A stretch of DNA of 64,000 nucleotides from Nevskiaceae bacterium (lineage in GTDB: Bacteria; Pseudomonadota; Gammaproteobacteria; Steroidobacterales; Steroidobacteraceae), in NCBI GenBank assembly GCA_024234075.1, contig JACKOV010000002.1, positions 806,001-870,000 of the forward strand. The letters are read 5' to 3'. The position numbers and the translations under genes are program-made. The notes beneath the pieces are model-generated. The model saw nothing but the letters and a program-made list of their open reading frames with translations, searched no databases and had not been told where the DNA came from. Shown piece by piece: positions 54,101 to 62,762 of this stretch; the stretch's first letter is position 1, and each line of letters starts with the position of its first letter.

Positions 54101-57100
54101 TGCAGACGGTGCGCGCCTTCATCGCCGAGCAACGCGGCCGCATCGAGCCTCACCGTCTGACCGAGGCCGCGTATCGCGCCTGCCACACGCTCAGCGGCAG
54201 CTCCAAGATGGCCGAGCAGCGTCATGGCATCCGGCTGGCGGAGCCGCTTGATCACTGGCTGCGCCGCAGCTGGAACAGTGGTTCGGGTCTCGCCACCGCG
54301 GATCTCGGGCTGCTCGAAGACTGCATGGACGCGATGCTGCAGGTTGCCCGTCATCCCGACGAGCACACCGGCTTCTTCGTTGATCACGACGTGCTGCGCG
54401 TGCGCATCGCGACGGCCGAAGCCGGGCTCGAGCAGCGGATTGCGGCGGCGGCCGAAGCGGCCGAAGCGGCTGAGGCGGCCGCAGTGGCGGCGTCGGCGAT
54501 GCTCGCCACGCAGACCGCCGTATCCGAGCCTCGCCCCATAATGGAAGCGCCGGTGGCCCCGCCGCCGGCAGACGCCGATGCCGGCGCAAGCGCGGGCGCG
54601 GATGCCAATATCGAAGCCGACGCTGAAGCCTTCGATCCAGACATCGCCGGGATCTTCACCGAGGAAGCCACCGAGCTGCTCGAGACCATCGAAGGCGCGC
54701 TGCAGGGCTGGGCCGATGCGCGCCATGATGTCGGGGCGCTGGATGCGTTGAAGCGCCCCTTGCATACCCTCAAGGGCGGTGCGCGCATGGCCGGCCTGCG
54801 CTCGATGGGCGATCTCAGCCACGAGCTCGAGACGGTGATCGGCCATATCGAGCTCGGTCTGGTGCAGCCGGACGAGCGTACGCTGGCCGCATTGCAGGCC
54901 GGCGTCGACGAACTGGCACTGATGCGCGACCGCGTGGCTGCAGGCCAGTATCCACCGCAGCCACAGGCGCTGATCGCGCAGTTGCAGGCGCTGCTGACCG
55001 GCGCCGAGGTCCCGGCGGCGGTCGTTGCGGAGACGACCCAGGCACAGGCCCAAGACGCCGCGGCCCATGACGACTCGTCGGCCGGCGATCCGTCGATCGA
55101 GACCCCTGCCGCCGGGGACGTCGCGCTGGCCGACGATGCGACCGCGGGCACTGACGGAACGGCCAGCGGCGAGCACTACGTCGCCGCCGGCATCGAGGTC
55201 GATACCACCGGCGTGATCGAACGCATCGTGTTTCCGTCGGCCCTTGAGACCGAGGCGGTCGAGGGGAGCAGCGTCGAATCGGTGGCTCCGGACCCGGCGG
55301 ACGCGGGACCGTCGTCGCCGCGCGATCCGGATCTCGAAGCGCTGCGCGTTGCCGGCTCCGCAGCGCCGTTCGCCAGTCTGGCCGTGCCGCCCGGGCGCGA
55401 GCCGGTGCCGGCCGGCGACCGGCCCGAGCTGGCGCGGGTCGATGCCGAGCTGCTCGATCAGCTGCTGAACAACGCCGGCGAGGTCAGCATCGGCCGGGCG
55501 CGTTTCGAGCAGCAGATGAGCCTGCTCGAACACAATCTTGGCGAGCTGTCGCGCACGGTCACGCGCCTCAAGGAACAGCTGCGCAATCTCGAGATCGAGA
55601 CCGAGAAGCAGATCCTGCACCGCTACGAGAGCGAGTCGGCGCATCGCGGCGATTTCGATCCGCTCGAGCTCGACCGCTATTCCTCGATCCAGCAGTTCTC
55701 GCGCGCGCTCGCCGAAACGGCCAGCGACGTCGCCAGCATCCAGCAACTGCTCGAGACCCAGGCCCAGGACACGCAGAACCTGCTGCAGCAGCAGGCGCGT
55801 GTCGTCACCGAGCTGCAGAACGGCCTGATGCGCACGCGCATGGTGCCGTTCCAGCGACACGTGCAGCGCCTGTCGCGCATCGTGCGCCAGGCCGCGACCG
55901 ATACCGGCAAGCGCGCCGAGCTTGTCGTCGAGGGTGCCTCCGGCGAACTCGATCGCCAGGTGCTGGAGCGCATGCTGCCGCCGTTCGAGCACATCCTGCG
56001 CAATGCCGTCGTGCACGGCATCGAGATGCCGAAACTGCGCGCGGAGCGCGGCAAATCCCAAACCGGTCGCATCACCATGAGCCTGCGGCGCGAGGGTTCC
56101 GAGGTGATCGTCGAAATCGCGGACGATGGCGCGGGCATGGCGCTCGACGCGATCCGCCGCAAGGCCGTCGAACTCGGCTTGCTGGGCAAGGACCAGGTGA
56201 TTTCCGACAACGATGCGATGCAGCTGGTGCTGGAGCCGGGCTTCTCCACCGCGGGCCGCCTGACCCAGCACGCCGGCCGCGGCGTCGGCATGGACGTGGT
56301 GGCCACCGAGGTCAAGAAACTCGGTGGTGCGCTGCACATGGCCACCCACGCCGGCGAGGGCACCCGCTTCACGATCCGCCTGCCGTTCACGCTGGCGATC
56401 AGCCACGCCCTGGTGGTGCGCGTCGACGACGAGCTCTACGCCCTGCCGCTGCTGACCGTCGAGGGCGTGGTACGGCTGCCGCGGGACGAGGTCGAGCGAC
56501 ACCTCGCGCAGGATTCGGCGAACTTCGAATATTCCGGCCACCGCTACCGCCTGCAACAGCTCGGGCCGTTCGTCGGCCTGACGCCCTCGCCACTGCCGGC
56601 TCAGGACGTCACGATTCCGGTGGTGCTGGTGCGGGCCGGCGATCATTCGACCGGTCTGGTGACCGACGAGCTGATCGGCAGCCGCGAGATCGTCGTCAAG
56701 AGCGTCGGTCCGCAGATCGCCGCGATCCGCGGTGTCTCGGGCGCGACCATCCTCGGCGACGGTCGTATCGTCATCATTCTCGACATCGGCCCGCTGGTCC
56801 GTGCCGATTGGCGGACCCGGGTGGCGCCGGTGACCGCGCGCGATCGGCACGATACGCAGCCGATCGCGCTGGTCGTCGACGACTCGATCACCGTGAGGCG
56901 CGTGACGCAGCGCCTGCTGGAACGCAACGGCATGAAGGTACTGACCGCGCGCGACGGCATGGATGCGATCGCGGTGCTGGCCGAGCATCTGCCGGATGTG
57001 ATCCTGCTCGACATCGAAATGCCGCGGATGGACGGCTACGAGGTCGCCGCCCAGGTGCGCAACGATCCGCGCACCGCCAGCATCCCGATCATCATGATCA

Positions 57101-57270
57101 CTTCGCGGGTCGGCGACAAACATCGCGCGCGGGCGATCGAACTCGGGGTCGACGACTATCTCGGCAAGCCCTATCAGGAAGCGCAACTGCTCGAGGCGAT
57201 CGAGCCGCTGGTCGCGCGCCGCCGGGCTCAGAGCGCGAGGCAGGAGGAAGCCCCATGGCCGAGAGACTGA
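51154..57270 (+). CDS. chpA: multi-Hpt hybrid CheA kinase ChpA
   Basis: 2038-residue central kinase of the twitching pathway. The first 650 residues resemble the FimL-like part of Pseudomonas ChpA, with a possible degenerate Hpt at His48 (LHRVQG). Three clear Hpt domains follow: His751 (FHTLKGSG), His1011 (CHTLSGSS) and His1204 (LHTLKGGA). Ala/Pro-rich linkers lie at about 590-700, 840-960, 1110-1165 and 1290-1430. Then a CheA-type dimerisation helix region, the ATPase (HILRNAVVHGIE near 1613, ADDGAGM near 1655), a CheW-like domain at about 1755-1885, and a receiver (LVVDDSITVRRV) with Asp1953. Pseudomonas ChpA has more transfer domains. The 3' end overlaps chpC by 16 bp. Confidence 0.95.
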   Translation: MTQVAPQTFDLVGREVSGSLSEARVALEAFVEQSDNLSLLERCANELHRVQGVLRVLEIYGAALLAEEMEQVTRYLVATGDDRRNHAESLDALLRAMVQLPTYLDRVLAGGRDLALMLLPLLNDLRAVRGSPLLSEGTLLLLNLKSEQTPSPERSAPPGELELTVLQWARRLRAQFQLGLVGWIRGERVAENLGMLAQVAARMEQVAKDQPVYQLWWVTGAVVEALRDEGLEGSVSVKRLLGLADRELKRLYEQGEPRYCQNPPVELLNNLLYYVARTTSNGPRVTEVRRSFRLDELLPVDQAIEEARETLSAPSIKLMQTVAAAIREDLGKVKDTLDIFVRRGGGQPGEIAPQLELLRKIGDTLGVLGLGELRGQIQGELGRLDDIVAGRTPPTEALLVEIATTLINVEDHLDNSLLKMIVPDRAGDGSPAGMGAPQRDGSGEVASEEFLHVQSAVLRECTVNLARIKDTIAQNVGGSVDAAGLDAWPELMRGIKAGLLMLGRTRAVAVVESIAACLKRVMQPGGSRLATSYLDRLADAIVSVEYYMETLEAGRAEPDYMLDNAQTCLDALLGSPSAEAPAVTPTLPPASFAETVKLDPAAALAYAVAPPSAAADGPSPVPATSTPSSSDRAVAPPAGIEAAAAPSESPADAAAALSEPGGSLDDALPPDASPGVPPVLPAAGSVSIPPGAARRGEASVQPVASEVDPELLDVFIEEAREEVEKISRHFPEWERSSTDLDILRSVRRSFHTLKGSGRMVGATELAEFAWSIENLLNRLLDGTLERTPAIGVTLREAVAIAPLLVERLAGGPEVTIDVPALVARAHALASGQADVVAASGLFPALASLTTLGEGATAAAPEAEVASTATSPAQDVESPPVEAPTWVGKAPAAAPWSTAIPASSAVPAPSSLDAASAQAADLAEIPIAALSVPTTAEVPAVAKSAAPATPADAADPAADPLADTASREANVLREIYLRETDVHVQTVRAFIAEQRGRIEPHRLTEAAYRACHTLSGSSKMAEQRHGIRLAEPLDHWLRRSWNSGSGLATADLGLLEDCMDAMLQVARHPDEHTGFFVDHDVLRVRIATAEAGLEQRIAAAAEAAEAAEAAAVAASAMLATQTAVSEPRPIMEAPVAPPPADADAGASAGADANIEADAEAFDPDIAGIFTEEATELLETIEGALQGWADARHDVGALDALKRPLHTLKGGARMAGLRSMGDLSHELETVIGHIELGLVQPDERTLAALQAGVDELALMRDRVAAGQYPPQPQALIAQLQALLTGAEVPAAVVAETTQAQAQDAAAHDDSSAGDPSIETPAAGDVALADDATAGTDGTASGEHYVAAGIEVDTTGVIERIVFPSALETEAVEGSSVESVAPDPADAGPSSPRDPDLEALRVAGSAAPFASLAVPPGREPVPAGDRPELARVDAELLDQLLNNAGEVSIGRARFEQQMSLLEHNLGELSRTVTRLKEQLRNLEIETEKQILHRYESESAHRGDFDPLELDRYSSIQQFSRALAETASDVASIQQLLETQAQDTQNLLQQQARVVTELQNGLMRTRMVPFQRHVQRLSRIVRQAATDTGKRAELVVEGASGELDRQVLERMLPPFEHILRNAVVHGIEMPKLRAERGKSQTGRITMSLRREGSEVIVEIADDGAGMALDAIRRKAVELGLLGKDQVISDNDAMQLVLEPGFSTAGRLTQHAGRGVGMDVVATEVKKLGGALHMATHAGEGTRFTIRLPFTLAISHALVVRVDDELYALPLLTVEGVVRLPRDEVERHLAQDSANFEYSGHRYRLQQLGPFVGLTPSPLPAQDVTIPVVLVRAGDHSTGLVTDELIGSREIVVKSVGPQIAAIRGVSGATILGDGRIVIILDIGPLVRADWRTRVAPVTARDRHDTQPIALVVDDSITVRRVTQRLLERNGMKVLTARDGMDAIAVLAEHLPDVILLDIEMPRMDGYEVAAQVRNDPRTASIPIIMITSRVGDKHRARAIELGVDDYLGKPYQEAQLLEAIEPLVARRRAQSARQEEAPWPRD

Positions 57271-57728
57271 CCGAGGTGTACTGCGTGCTGATCCCGCTCG
57301 CCGACGGGCGGCTGATCCTGCCACGATCCTGCGTCGCCGAGGTCGTCGCGCATTCCACACCGGTGGAAATGCCGGGTGCACCCAACTGGTATCTGGGTAC
57401 CGTGCAGTGGAACGGGCGAGCGGTGCCGCTGGTGTCGTTCGAGGGCATTTGCGGTGATTCGATCCCGCCGGTGACCGGTCGTTCGCGGATCGTGGTGCTG
57501 CACTGCCTCGGATCCGAACTCGAGGGTGGGTATTTCGCGATTGTTTCGCAGGGCTTTCCGCAGGTACTGCGCATCACCACCGATGTGGTGCGGCCGGACA
57601 ACAGCCGCGCGATTCCCGAACGCTGGCCGGCGATCTGCCAGTTGCGGATGATGAGCGAGACGCCGCTGGTGCCGGACGTCGAACGCCTCGAGTCGATGAT
57701 CGCGCAGGAAACCAGCATCGCGGCTTGA
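57255..57728 (+). CDS. chpC: CheW-like protein ChpC
   Basis: 157 residues with one CheW-like domain: VYCVLIPLADGRLILPRSCVAEVVAH, GAPNWYLGTVQWNGRAVPLVSFE and RIVVLHCLGSELEGGYFAIVSQG. In Pseudomonas chpC follows chpB; here chpB is absent and chpC overlaps the end of chpA. AGGAGGA lies 10 bases before the ATG, giving strong independent initiation. Possibly an alternative receptor coupler. Confidence 0.9.
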   Translation: MAERLTEVYCVLIPLADGRLILPRSCVAEVVAHSTPVEMPGAPNWYLGTVQWNGRAVPLVSFEGICGDSIPPVTGRSRIVVLHCLGSELEGGYFAIVSQGFPQVLRITTDVVRPDNSRAIPERWPAICQLRMMSETPLVPDVERLESMIAQETSIAA

Positions 57729-57764
57729 GGCTGCTTCGGGCCACCTGGCCCCCTCGTCGGGCTT

Positions 57765-57775
57765 CCCCCCCCCCC
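57765..57775. repeat. 11-base poly-C tract
   Basis: Eleven Cs in a row between the convergent ends of chpC and rsmE, outside both coding regions. Such tracts slip easily in replication and are also prone to read error. Confidence 0.9.
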
Positions 57776-57798
57776 GGCCTTCCCGCGGGCGGACGGCG

Positions 57799-58548
57799 TC
57801 ACGGTCCGCTGAGATCGCCCACCAGTCCCTGCAGCAGGCCCAGCGCCGCAATCGCCGCGGTTTCGGTGCGCAGCACGCGAGGTCCGAGCCCGACCGCGAC
57901 AAAGCCGCTGGCGTTTGCGACGGCGAGTTCGCGTTCGCTCAGACCGCCCTCGGGCCCGATCAACAGCGCGATTTCCGGCCGGGTCACCGCCAGCGGCCGC
58001 AGCGCGGCCGCCAGCGGCAGCGAGGCATCAGGGGCCAGTACCAGCCGCATCGCGACCTGGGTCGCCGCGCAGGCCGCCTCGAGCCGGGCCGGCGGCAGCA
58101 ATTCCGGCAGTCGATTGCGGCCGCACTGTTCGCAGGCCGCGACCACGATCCCCTGCCAATGCGCGTGGCGTTTGTCGGCCCGCTCGCGGTCGAGCTGCAC
58201 CACGCTGCGTTCGGTCACGACCGGCACGACGCGCGCGACGCCGAGTTCGGTCGTCTTCTGCAGCACCCAGTCCATTCTTTCGCCGCGGGCCAGCGCCTGC
58301 AGCAAGGTCACGGCCAGCGGCGACTCGCGTTCGATGGCACGATGCGCCCCGAGCGTGACCTGCACCTGCTGGCCGCGGACCGAGTCGATCACGGCCGCCC
58401 ATTCGCCGCCGCGGCCGTCGAACAAGGTCAGCGCCTCGCCGGCACCGAGGCGCAGTACGCGTGCGACGTGCGCGGCGGCCTGCCCCGGCAAGGCCAGCGT
58501 CATGTCGGCGTGCAGCGGGCCGGCAACGTGGACGCGGACGTCGCGCAC
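57799..58548 (-). CDS. rsmE: 16S rRNA (uracil1498-N3)-methyltransferase
   Basis: 249 residues, SPOUT fold. The N-terminal PUA-like domain (HVARVLRLGAGEALTLFDGRGGEW) is followed by LLQALARGERMDWVLQKTTELGVARVVPV, and the knot with SAM-binding residues: LLIGPEGGLSERELA and VGLGPRVLRTETAAIAAL. Modifies U1498 of 16S rRNA in the decoding centre. It begins 3 bp after the bioA stop, the same order as in Pseudomonas, so the two are co-transcribed. Confidence 0.94.
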   Translation of the reverse strand: MRDVRVHVAGPLHADMTLALPGQAAAHVARVLRLGAGEALTLFDGRGGEWAAVIDSVRGQQVQVTLGAHRAIERESPLAVTLLQALARGERMDWVLQKTTELGVARVVPVVTERSVVQLDRERADKRHAHWQGIVVAACEQCGRNRLPELLPPARLEAACAATQVAMRLVLAPDASLPLAAALRPLAVTRPEIALLIGPEGGLSERELAVANASGFVAVGLGPRVLRTETAAIAALGLLQGLVGDLSGP

Positions 58549-58551
58549 GGC

Positions 58552-59913
58552 TCAGTCCCGTGCCGCGAGCTCGAGCCCTTCGTGCGCGACGCGGGCCATC
58601 AGTTCGATTTCCTCGGGTGTCACGACGTAGGGCGGCATGAAGTAGATCACGTTGCCGAGCGGGCGCAGCAGCACGCCGCGCGACAGCGCATGCCGGTAGA
58701 CCCGCAGGAGCCGGCGTTCCTGCCAGGGGAAGGGCTCGCGGCTGGCGCGGTCGCGCACCACTTCGACGGCGACGATCATGCCGAGCTGACGGACTTCGGC
58801 GACCTGCGGATGATCGGCAAACGGAGCGGCGACCGCCGCCAGTTTCTGTGCCAGCAGGCGGTTGCGGTTCAGGACATCGCCTTGCGCGAACAGGTCGAGG
58901 GTCGCGAGCGCCGCGGCACAGGCCAGCGGGTTGCCGCTGTAGCTGTGCGAATGCAGGAAGGCGTTGAGCCGGGTGTATTCGTCGTAGAAGGCCGCGTAGA
59001 TGTCGTCGGTCGTCAGCGTCACCGACAGCGGCAGGTAACCGCCGGTGAGCCCTTTGGAGAGGCACATGAAATCGGGCCGGATGCCGGCCTGCTCGCAGGC
59101 GAACATCGTGCCGGTGCGGCCGAAGCCCACGGCAATCTCGTCGGCGATCAGGTGCACGCCGTGCCGGTCGCAGGCCGCGCGCAGCAGTTGCAGGTAGAGC
59201 GGATCGTAGGTCCGCATGCCGCCCGCGCATTGCACCAGCGGCTCGACGATGATCGCCGCGATCTCGTCCGCGCTTTCGGCCAGCACCGTTTCGAGTTCGG
59301 CGAAGCGGCGGCGCGCGCAGTCGGCCGCAGTTTCACCGGGTTCGCGCTCGTACGCATCGGGCGAGGGGACGGTGATCACGTCCATGAGCAAGGGCCGGTA
59401 GATCGCCTTGTAGAGCTCGACACTGCCGACCGCCAGCGCGCCAAGGGTTTCGCCGTGGTAGCTGTTGGCCAGCGTCACGAAGCGCGTCTTGCGCGGTGCG
59501 CCGCGGTTCTGCCAGTAGTGGTAGCTCATCTTCACCGCGATTTCGATCGCGTTCGAACCGCTGTCGGCAAAGAAACAGCGGGTCAGCCCGGGCGATGCCA
59601 GCGCGGTCAGCCGCTCCGCGAGACGCACGGCCGGTTCGTGGGTGAGGCCGGCGAACATCGCGTGCGGCAAGGTCTGCAGCTGGGCGGCGAGGGCGGCGTT
59701 GATCCGCGGATTGGCATGCCCGAACAGATTGACCCACCAGGAGCTGATGGCGTCCAGGTAGCGGCGGCCGTCGTAGTCCTCGAGCCAGGCACCGGCGCCG
59801 CGACGGATCGGGATCAGCGGCATCTCCTGCTCGTGATCCTTCATCTGCGTGCAGGGGTGCCAGACATGGGCGAGATCGCGCTCGCGCAGCAGGGCGTTGG
59901 ACAGTTTTGACAT
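58552..59913 (-). CDS. bioA: adenosylmethionine-8-amino-7-oxononanoate aminotransferase
   Basis: 453 residues; PLP enzyme of biotin synthesis that uses SAM as amino donor. Features: HVWHPCTQMKDHEQ near the start, SSWWVNLFGHANP, ADSGSNAIEIAVKMSYHYW, NSYHGETLGA, ADEIAVGFGRTG, and the PLP lysine in CLSKGLTGGYLPLS, the BioA pattern. The start MSKLSNALLRERDLAHVW is chosen because the long upstream open frame antisense to ampD is not protein-like. Divergent from ampD by 60 bp. Confidence 0.94.
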   Translation of the reverse strand: MSKLSNALLRERDLAHVWHPCTQMKDHEQEMPLIPIRRGAGAWLEDYDGRRYLDAISSWWVNLFGHANPRINAALAAQLQTLPHAMFAGLTHEPAVRLAERLTALASPGLTRCFFADSGSNAIEIAVKMSYHYWQNRGAPRKTRFVTLANSYHGETLGALAVGSVELYKAIYRPLLMDVITVPSPDAYEREPGETAADCARRRFAELETVLAESADEIAAIIVEPLVQCAGGMRTYDPLYLQLLRAACDRHGVHLIADEIAVGFGRTGTMFACEQAGIRPDFMCLSKGLTGGYLPLSVTLTTDDIYAAFYDEYTRLNAFLHSHSYSGNPLACAAALATLDLFAQGDVLNRNRLLAQKLAAVAAPFADHPQVAEVRQLGMIVAVEVVRDRASREPFPWQERRLLRVYRHALSRGVLLRPLGNVIYFMPPYVVTPEEIELMARVAHEGLELAARD

Positions 59914-59973
59914 GCCGCTATTCTGGCATGCAGCGCAGCGGCAGGACGCCCGCGGATTTGGCATGATCGCCGC

Positions 59974-60612
59974 GTGACCCAAGGCGAGCGGCAGCAGCAG
60001 GAGCCCGGACGCGGGACGACCGCGATGCGGGTCGAGGTCGATCCGGCGAGCGGGCTCGCCCGCGGCTTGCGCCAGGTGCTGAGTCCGCACTGGGACGCAA
60101 GGCCTGCGGGCCAGGCGCCCGAGCTGCTGGTCGTGCACGGCATCAGCCTGCCGCCGGGGCGCTTCGGCGGGCCATGGATCGATCGTCTTTTCTGCGGCGA
60201 CCTGCCGCTCGCGGCCGATCCCTATTTCGCGCAGCTTGCGGGCCTGCGCGTATCGGCGCATGCCCTGGTGCGGCGGGATGGGCAGATCGTCCAATACGTG
60301 CCGTTCCATCATCGTGCCTGGCACGCGGGCATGTCGAGCTGGCGCGGCCGGGCTGCCTGTAACGATTTCTCGATCGGCATCGAACTCGAGGGTACCGATA
60401 CCGAGCCGTATGCGGATGCCCAGTACACGTCGCTGGCGGCGCTGCTGCAGGGTCTGTTCGAGGCCTATCCGACGCTCGCAGCCGACCGCCTCGTGGGGCA
60501 CGATGAGATTGCACCAGGGCGGAAAACGGACCCGGGCGTATCCTTTGATTGGCCCCAGTTGCGGCGTCTCGTCGCCGACCGGCCCGCAGCGACAAGTCAG
60601 CAGGCCCAATAA
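59974..60612 (+). CDS. ampD: 1,6-anhydro-N-acetylmuramyl-L-alanine amidase AmpD
   Basis: 212 residues; cytosolic zinc amidase that trims anhydro-muropeptides in wall recycling and so controls AmpR-type beta-lactamase signals. ELLVVHGISLPPG with a zinc histidine, SAHALVRRDGQIVQYVPFHHRAWHAG, CNDFSIGIELEG, and VGHDEIAPGRKTDPG with the second zinc histidine and final aspartate. The GTG start adds 17 residues before MRVEVDPAS; the inner ATG at 60025 is equally possible and closer to the usual length (about 187). Next to the MFS gene by 4 bp. Confidence 0.93.
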   Translation: MTQGERQQQEPGRGTTAMRVEVDPASGLARGLRQVLSPHWDARPAGQAPELLVVHGISLPPGRFGGPWIDRLFCGDLPLAADPYFAQLAGLRVSAHALVRRDGQIVQYVPFHHRAWHAGMSSWRGRAACNDFSIGIELEGTDTEPYADAQYTSLAALLQGLFEAYPTLAADRLVGHDEIAPGRKTDPGVSFDWPQLRRLVADRPAATSQQAQ

Positions 60613-60616
60613 AAAC

Positions 60617-62047
60617 ATGAACGACATCACCCGCGACCGCAACGCATCGAACGTCTATCCCTGGTTCATCGCCTTCGTCGGCATGTTCGCGCTGTTCCTC
60701 TCGAACGGCATGACAGCCACCGGCATCACCATCTTCGACCCCTCGCTGCTGGACGAATTCGGCTGGTCGCGCGCCGACTTCAAGCTGCGCGACCTGCTGA
60801 ACTTCGTGATGATCGCGGTGTTCTCGCCGATCTTCGGCATCCTGATCGATCGCTGGAATCCGAAGTACCTGCTGATGACCGGCTGCGGCCTGCTGTCGCT
60901 CGGCTATTTCGGCTACAGCATGATCGCCAACGGTGCACCGGTGCCGCTGATCGAGGCGATCGCGGTGCTGACCTTCGTCTCGTTCGCGGCGCTGACCGCC
61001 TTCGCTTTCCGCCAGCTGTGGCCCTCCTTGCCGCTGGCGGCGCTGGTCGGTGTCACCGTGGCGCTCGCGGCCGCGGCATTGTGGTTCTATTTCCAGAACT
61101 GGATCGGCGTCGCGTTGAAGCAGGTCTACGTGCTCCACCTGTTGTTCTCGCTCGCGCTCGGTTGTTCGGGTTCGATGGTGGTGATCTTCCTGGTCTCGAG
61201 CTGGTTCGTGAAAAGCCGCGGACTGGCGATCGGCATCGCCCTGGTCGGCACCAGCATGGGCAGCGCGATACTGCCGCTGGTGAATCCCCACCTGATCGAG
61301 TCCTTCGGCTGGCGGCAGGCCTATGTCTACAATGCCTTCATGCCGGTGGCGCTGTTTCTGCTTGTCCTGTTCCTGGTCAAGGGCACGCCCGCGCAGGCCG
61401 GCACGGTGGCTCGTGGCCAGAACTCCGCGATCGGCGACCTCAAGCAGCACGGCCTGACGTTTCGCGAGGCGCTGCGCACCCGCACGTTCTGGGCGATCGG
61501 TGCCTCCGGCTTCCTGACCTACCTCTCGATTTTCGCCTTCGTGCAGCACCTGGTGCTGCATCTCAACAAGAGCTTCGGCTACACGCTGCAGGAAGCCGGC
61601 AACACCATGTTTTTTTTCAGCGTGGTGGCGATGATCGCCAAGTTCGGCGTCGGCGTGATCGCCGACAAGGTCGACCGGCATCGGGTCTTCACCGTCTGCC
61701 AGATGATCATGCTGGTCGGCGTGGTCGGGCTCGCGACCATGAAGCGCGAATGGGTGTTCACCGCGGCGATCGTCATCGGCATCGGCTGGGGCGGCCTGTT
61801 CACGCTCTACAACATGCTCGCGGTCAACAACTTCGGGCTGCGCGAGATCGGCCGCATCAACGGCGTGATCAGCCTGATGGAATCGATCGGCGTCGGCCTC
61901 GGTAGCTGGCTCGCCGGCTGGCTTTTCGACAAATACGGCAACTACCAGGTTGCGTTCGAAATGATCGCGGTCGCGGTGCTGATCGCCATCGTGATCGGCA
62001 GGCAGATCCGCAGCGAAGTCGACGAACGGGTGCTGGCGCAGGCCTGA
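60617..62047 (+). CDS. MFS transporter (oxalate/formate or monocarboxylate-like)
   Basis: 476-residue inner-membrane carrier, about 12-14 membrane segments. GITIFDPSLLDEFGWSRADF after the first segment and the F-G-I-L-I-D-R-W-N-P motif A variant fit the branch that includes OFA and monocarboxylate porters. SWFVKSRGLAIGIALVGTSMGSAILPL is the conserved segment 5 of that group. Substrate unknown. It begins 4 bp after the ampD stop, so it may be co-transcribed and could move wall-recycling or organic-acid products, but that is guesswork. Confidence 0.85.
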   Translation: MNDITRDRNASNVYPWFIAFVGMFALFLSNGMTATGITIFDPSLLDEFGWSRADFKLRDLLNFVMIAVFSPIFGILIDRWNPKYLLMTGCGLLSLGYFGYSMIANGAPVPLIEAIAVLTFVSFAALTAFAFRQLWPSLPLAALVGVTVALAAAALWFYFQNWIGVALKQVYVLHLLFSLALGCSGSMVVIFLVSSWFVKSRGLAIGIALVGTSMGSAILPLVNPHLIESFGWRQAYVYNAFMPVALFLLVLFLVKGTPAQAGTVARGQNSAIGDLKQHGLTFREALRTRTFWAIGASGFLTYLSIFAFVQHLVLHLNKSFGYTLQEAGNTMFFFSVVAMIAKFGVGVIADKVDRHRVFTVCQMIMLVGVVGLATMKREWVFTAAIVIGIGWGGLFTLYNMLAVNNFGLREIGRINGVISLMESIGVGLGSWLAGWLFDKYGNYQVAFEMIAVAVLIAIVIGRQIRSEVDERVLAQA

Positions 62048-62060
62048 GTCCGCGCCGTGT

Positions 62061-62081
62061 GCCGGGCGCGGCGCGCCCGGC
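62061..62081. terminator. inverted repeat after the MFS gene
   Basis: Nine-base perfect arms (GCCGGGCGC/GCGCCCGGC) with a 3-base loop, between convergent genes. No T tract; probable shared transcript end. Confidence 0.45.
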
Positions 62082-62084
62082 GGC

Positions 62085-62651
62085 TCAGCCCGGCTTGCGC
62101 CCCCGGTCGTGGCGCCAGAGCACCTCGGCGCCATGCTCGTGACGTGCCAGCACGCGGGCGACGACGAACAACAAGTCTGAAAGCCGGTTGAGGTATTTCG
62201 GCAGTTGCTCGCCGACTTCACTGCCGCCGGCCGCCAGCGTCCAGACGCGCCGTTCGGCGCGGCGTACGACCGTGCGTGCGACGTGACAGGCCGCAGCCGC
62301 GGGCCCGCCGCCCGGCAGGATGAAATCCTTGAGCGGCGGCAGCGGCTCATTGAAGCCGTCGAGCGCCTGCTCGAGCCGTGTCACGTGCTCGGCGGTGATC
62401 AGCTGCATTCCCGGGATGCAGAGTTCGCCGCCGAGGTCGAAGAGGTCGTGCTGGATTTCGAGCAGGCAAGCGGCGACGTCGGCCGGCAGCCCCGACACGG
62501 CCAGGATCATGCCGATCGTGCTGTTGGCTTCGTCGACCGTGCCGTAGGCCTCGACGCGGGCGTCGTCCTTGGCGACGCGCGTGCCATCGCCGAGGCCGGT
62601 GCTGCCGTCGTCGCCGGTGCGCGTGTAGATCTTGCTGAGACGGTTGCCCAT
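62085..62651 (-). CDS. PduO-type cob(I)alamin adenosyltransferase
   Basis: 188 residues; transfers the adenosyl group of ATP to reduced cobalamin, making the coenzyme used by NrdJ. Signature KIYTRTGDDGSTGLGDGTRV, VEAYGTVDEANSTIG, then ILPGGGPAAAACHVARTVVRRAER and PKYLNRLSDLLFVVAR, all conserved in MMAB/PduO proteins. The ATG at MGNRLSK is family-like; the frame runs on upstream antisense to the phosphatase gene. Convergent with the MFS gene. It is the only obvious cobalamin gene here. Confidence 0.93.
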   Translation of the reverse strand: MGNRLSKIYTRTGDDGSTGLGDGTRVAKDDARVEAYGTVDEANSTIGMILAVSGLPADVAACLLEIQHDLFDLGGELCIPGMQLITAEHVTRLEQALDGFNEPLPPLKDFILPGGGPAAAACHVARTVVRRAERRVWTLAAGGSEVGEQLPKYLNRLSDLLFVVARVLARHEHGAEVLWRHDRGRKPG

Positions 62652-62762
62652 CGCCGAAGCCTCGCAGTGCTGCAAGGGCCGCACGATAGCAGCCGCCCGC
62701 ATTGACAGCACGCCCGGGCGCGGCCACCCTCGCGCCCTCGATTTCCGCCCCGCGAGAAAGCC

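Noticed and set aside
53878..57381. 1167-codon open frame antisense to chpA, and another of 769 codons at 51322-53631
   Set aside because: Both are His/Asp/Arg-rich translations typical of antisense shadows; the sense strand encodes a recognisable kinase.
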